In this document: piece by piece, positions 62,663 to 64,000 of the stretch
Layout of the letters: each line of letters begins with the position of its first letter
Position numbering within the stretch: the stretch's first letter is position 1
Origin: JAENVT01 sp963720775
GTDB taxonomy: Bacteria; Actinomycetota; Acidimicrobiia; Acidimicrobiales; Ilumatobacteraceae
Direction of reading: 5' to 3'
Length of the DNA stretch: 64,000 bases
Assembly: GCA_963720775.1 (NCBI GenBank)
Contig: CAVRGR010000006.1
Location: forward strand, 558,001 to 622,000
Notes under the pieces: model-generated
What the model saw: only the letters and a program-made list of their open reading frames with translations
Databases searched by the model: none
What the model was told of the DNA's origin: nothing
Position numbers and translations under genes: made by a program

Positions 62663-64000
62663 GCGCTGGGCGCAAGTCGAAATCACTGAGCACAACGCGG
62701 CTGGCGATCTCCCTCGTGTACTCGTCGGGGCGGCGGCAGCTCCTGTTCATCGTCGCCGCGAGCGTCGTCACGTCGGTGGCCATCGCCGGTCAACTGCTGG
62801 TCGGTCGCACGCTGCTCAACCTGCTCGCCCGCAACAGCAGGGTCGACGCCGGAGACCTCGCCCCGAGCCTGGTTGCCCTCGGCGTGGTGCTCATGCTCGC
62901 CGCAGTCGCTCAGACCGTCGCTACAGAGCTGCGCACACCGCTCGGCGAAAAGGTGACTCGCCGGACGATGGATGAGATCCTCGACGTCGCCACCGAAGTC
63001 GAGCTCGAGGCGTACGAGGGCGCCGAGTTCCACGATCGCCTGCAGCGGGCGAGGCTGGCCGCGAGCGGGCAGTCCTCCGCAGTGGTGTTCGGTCTGGTCA
63101 CCTTGATGTCGACACTGGTCGTTGCCATCGGAGTCGTCGCCGTACTGGTGTCGGTGGCCCCGGTTCTCGTTCCCTTCGCCGTCTTGGGCTACGTACCGAT
63201 CGCCTACGTCAACGTACGCAACAACAGGGCGCGATATGCGATGGAGCGAGAGTTGACGGAGCTCCAGCGGCGACGCTCGTACCTGGAGTACGTCATGACC
63301 GAGCGCAGCGAGGCCAAGGAGGTCAAGGCGTACGAACTGGCGCCCACCCTGCGCCGATGGCACTCCGAGCTCTGGGACGTTCGGATGGCACGACTCCGCG
63401 ACCTCGTACGCCGTCGAATGGCGCTGGCGACTGTCGGATCATTTGTCACGACGGCGGTTCTGGTCGCAACGTTGTCGTTGGCGCTGATACTCGCCGGCCG
63501 CGGATCCATCACACTTGGCGACGCCGCAGTCGCCATCGTCGGGCTCCAGCAGCTCAGCAGCCGGCTGCAATCGGCCGGTACTGCCTTCAACAGCATCCAC
63601 GAAGGCGTCACGTTCTTGCGCGACTTCGAAGGTTTTCGAGCCAGCCTGCCGGTCATCCGTCAACAGCGGCCGACGGGCGCGCCGCCCGTCCCTCCCACGA
63701 CGCTGTCGGTCGATCGGCTCGGGTACCGCTATCCGGGCGCACACGACGATGCCCTTCGTAGCGTCAGCTTCGAGCTCCATCGCGGTCAGATCATGGCGGT
63801 CGTGGGCGCCAACGGGTCGGGCAAGACGACGTTGGCCAAGTTGGTGTGCGATCTGCTCCCGCCGACTCGGGGCTCGATCTCCTGGGACGGTGTCGACGTT
63901 GCCGGGTGCGATCCCTCGCGCGTGCACGCCCAGATCGCTCCGGTGTTCCAGGACTACTCGCGATACATGTTCACGATGCGACAGGTGATCGGCCTCGGTG
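62659..64000 (+). CDS. ABC exporter, fused permease and ATPase (3' end outside window)
   Basis: At least 447 residues, cut by the window end. Six predicted membrane segments (for example LLFIVAASVVTSVAIAGQLL; LMSTLVVAIGVVAVLVSVAP) are followed by the ATPase domain with Walker A VVGANGSGKTTLAKLV and Q-loop FQDYSRYMF. The permease part has the coupling helix region EVELEAYEGAEFHDRLQRAR seen in exporters of peptides and lipids. ATG 62659 overlaps the previous stop. The gene forms an operon with cydA, cydB and the nucleotidyltransferase gene; whether it replaces CydDC (thiol export for bd oxidase assembly) or belongs to another pathway is open. Confidence 0.85.
   Translation, partial: MSAGRKSKSLSTTRLAISLVYSSGRRQLLFIVAASVVTSVAIAGQLLVGRTLLNLLARNSRVDAGDLAPSLVALGVVLMLAAVAQTVATELRTPLGEKVTRRTMDEILDVATEVELEAYEGAEFHDRLQRARLAASGQSSAVVFGLVTLMSTLVVAIGVVAVLVSVAPVLVPFAVLGYVPIAYVNVRNNRARYAMERELTELQRRRSYLEYVMTERSEAKEVKAYELAPTLRRWHSELWDVRMARLRDLVRRRMALATVGSFVTTAVLVATLSLALILAGRGSITLGDAAVAIVGLQQLSSRLQSAGTAFNSIHEGVTFLRDFEGFRASLPVIRQQRPTGAPPVPPTTLSVDRLGYRYPGAHDDALRSVSFELHRGQIMAVVGANGSGKTTLAKLVCDLLPPTRGSISWDGVDVAGCDPSRVHAQIAPVFQDYSRYMFTMRQVIGLG

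Overview
The window (64 kb, high GC, dense GTG starts, many ATGA/GTGA stop-start overlaps) looks like a chromosome segment of an actinobacterium. The cyclase/ATPase/LuxR regulator, the F420-type luciferase-like monooxygenase, the HsaA/HsaC-like genes, the GlnR-type regulator and a GlnD-like ACT region all point that way, and an Acidimicrobiia-like lineage (Ilumatobacter relatives) is my best guess. That placement is inference; no rRNA or taxonomic marker is present.

Layout. 1-5.9 kb: end of a prolyl oligopeptidase, an L,D-transpeptidase, a RecB-like nuclease, a small conserved protein, an S33-type lipoprotein peptidase and an AlkB-like dioxygenase. 6.0-15.2 kb: a tRNA-Leu(TAA) hot spot. The intact tRNA is followed by a decayed tyrosine integrase, a broken toxin with intact antitoxin, a broken lipoprotein, then a displaced 3' half of tRNA-Leu, a cyclase-ATPase-LuxR regulator, a HAD hydrolase, a PIN/RHH toxin-antitoxin pair and a second displaced tRNA-Leu 3' half. 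I read this as two integrations stacked at one tRNA. 15.6-28.6 kb: a 6-deoxyhexose (probably L-fucose) oxidation locus with two ABC importers (CUT1 and CUT2 types), two GntR repressors, aldose dehydrogenase, two enolase-superfamily dehydratases, a lactonase and an SDR. 28.7-36.7 kb: a catabolic locus around a molybdenum hydroxylase (FAD, 2Fe-2S and Mo subunits) with a nitrilase fused to a DUF2848-like domain, a cupin, a luciferase-like monooxygenase, a split-barrel flavoprotein and a GntR regulator; this looks like oxidation and opening of an N-heterocycle or amide. 37.7-41.4 kb: an aromatic meta-cleavage operon (HsaA-like monooxygenase, extradiol dioxygenase, FAH hydrolase, GntR) with a strong promoter overlapped by two ATCGAT operators, ending in fragments of a meta-cleavage hydrolase and a hemerythrin.

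41.8-47.4 kb is the nitrogen block and the most interesting part: glnK and amt, a GlnR-like regulator with a GlnR-box array in the shared promoter region, and, converging on it, a CPA2 cation:proton antiporter whose C-terminus resembles the GlnD sensor (degenerate HD-like region plus two ACT domains). 47.7-50.1 kb encodes a flippase-type membrane protein with an embedded pseudokinase. 50.3-58.9 kb holds an EthD protein, pncB with an HxlR regulator and a thioesterase, two DHA2 drug-type exporters with their regulators, an OsmC protein, and a deletion scar joining the first codons of metF to the last codons of metH. 59.0-64.0 kb is a tightly coupled operon: cydA, cydB, a nucleotidyltransferase-like protein and an ABC exporter that runs off the window.

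Many otherwise well-conserved genes carry single-base frame changes, mostly an extra base, several in short homopolymers. Some are surely decay (the integrase), but those in central catabolic genes could be assembly errors.
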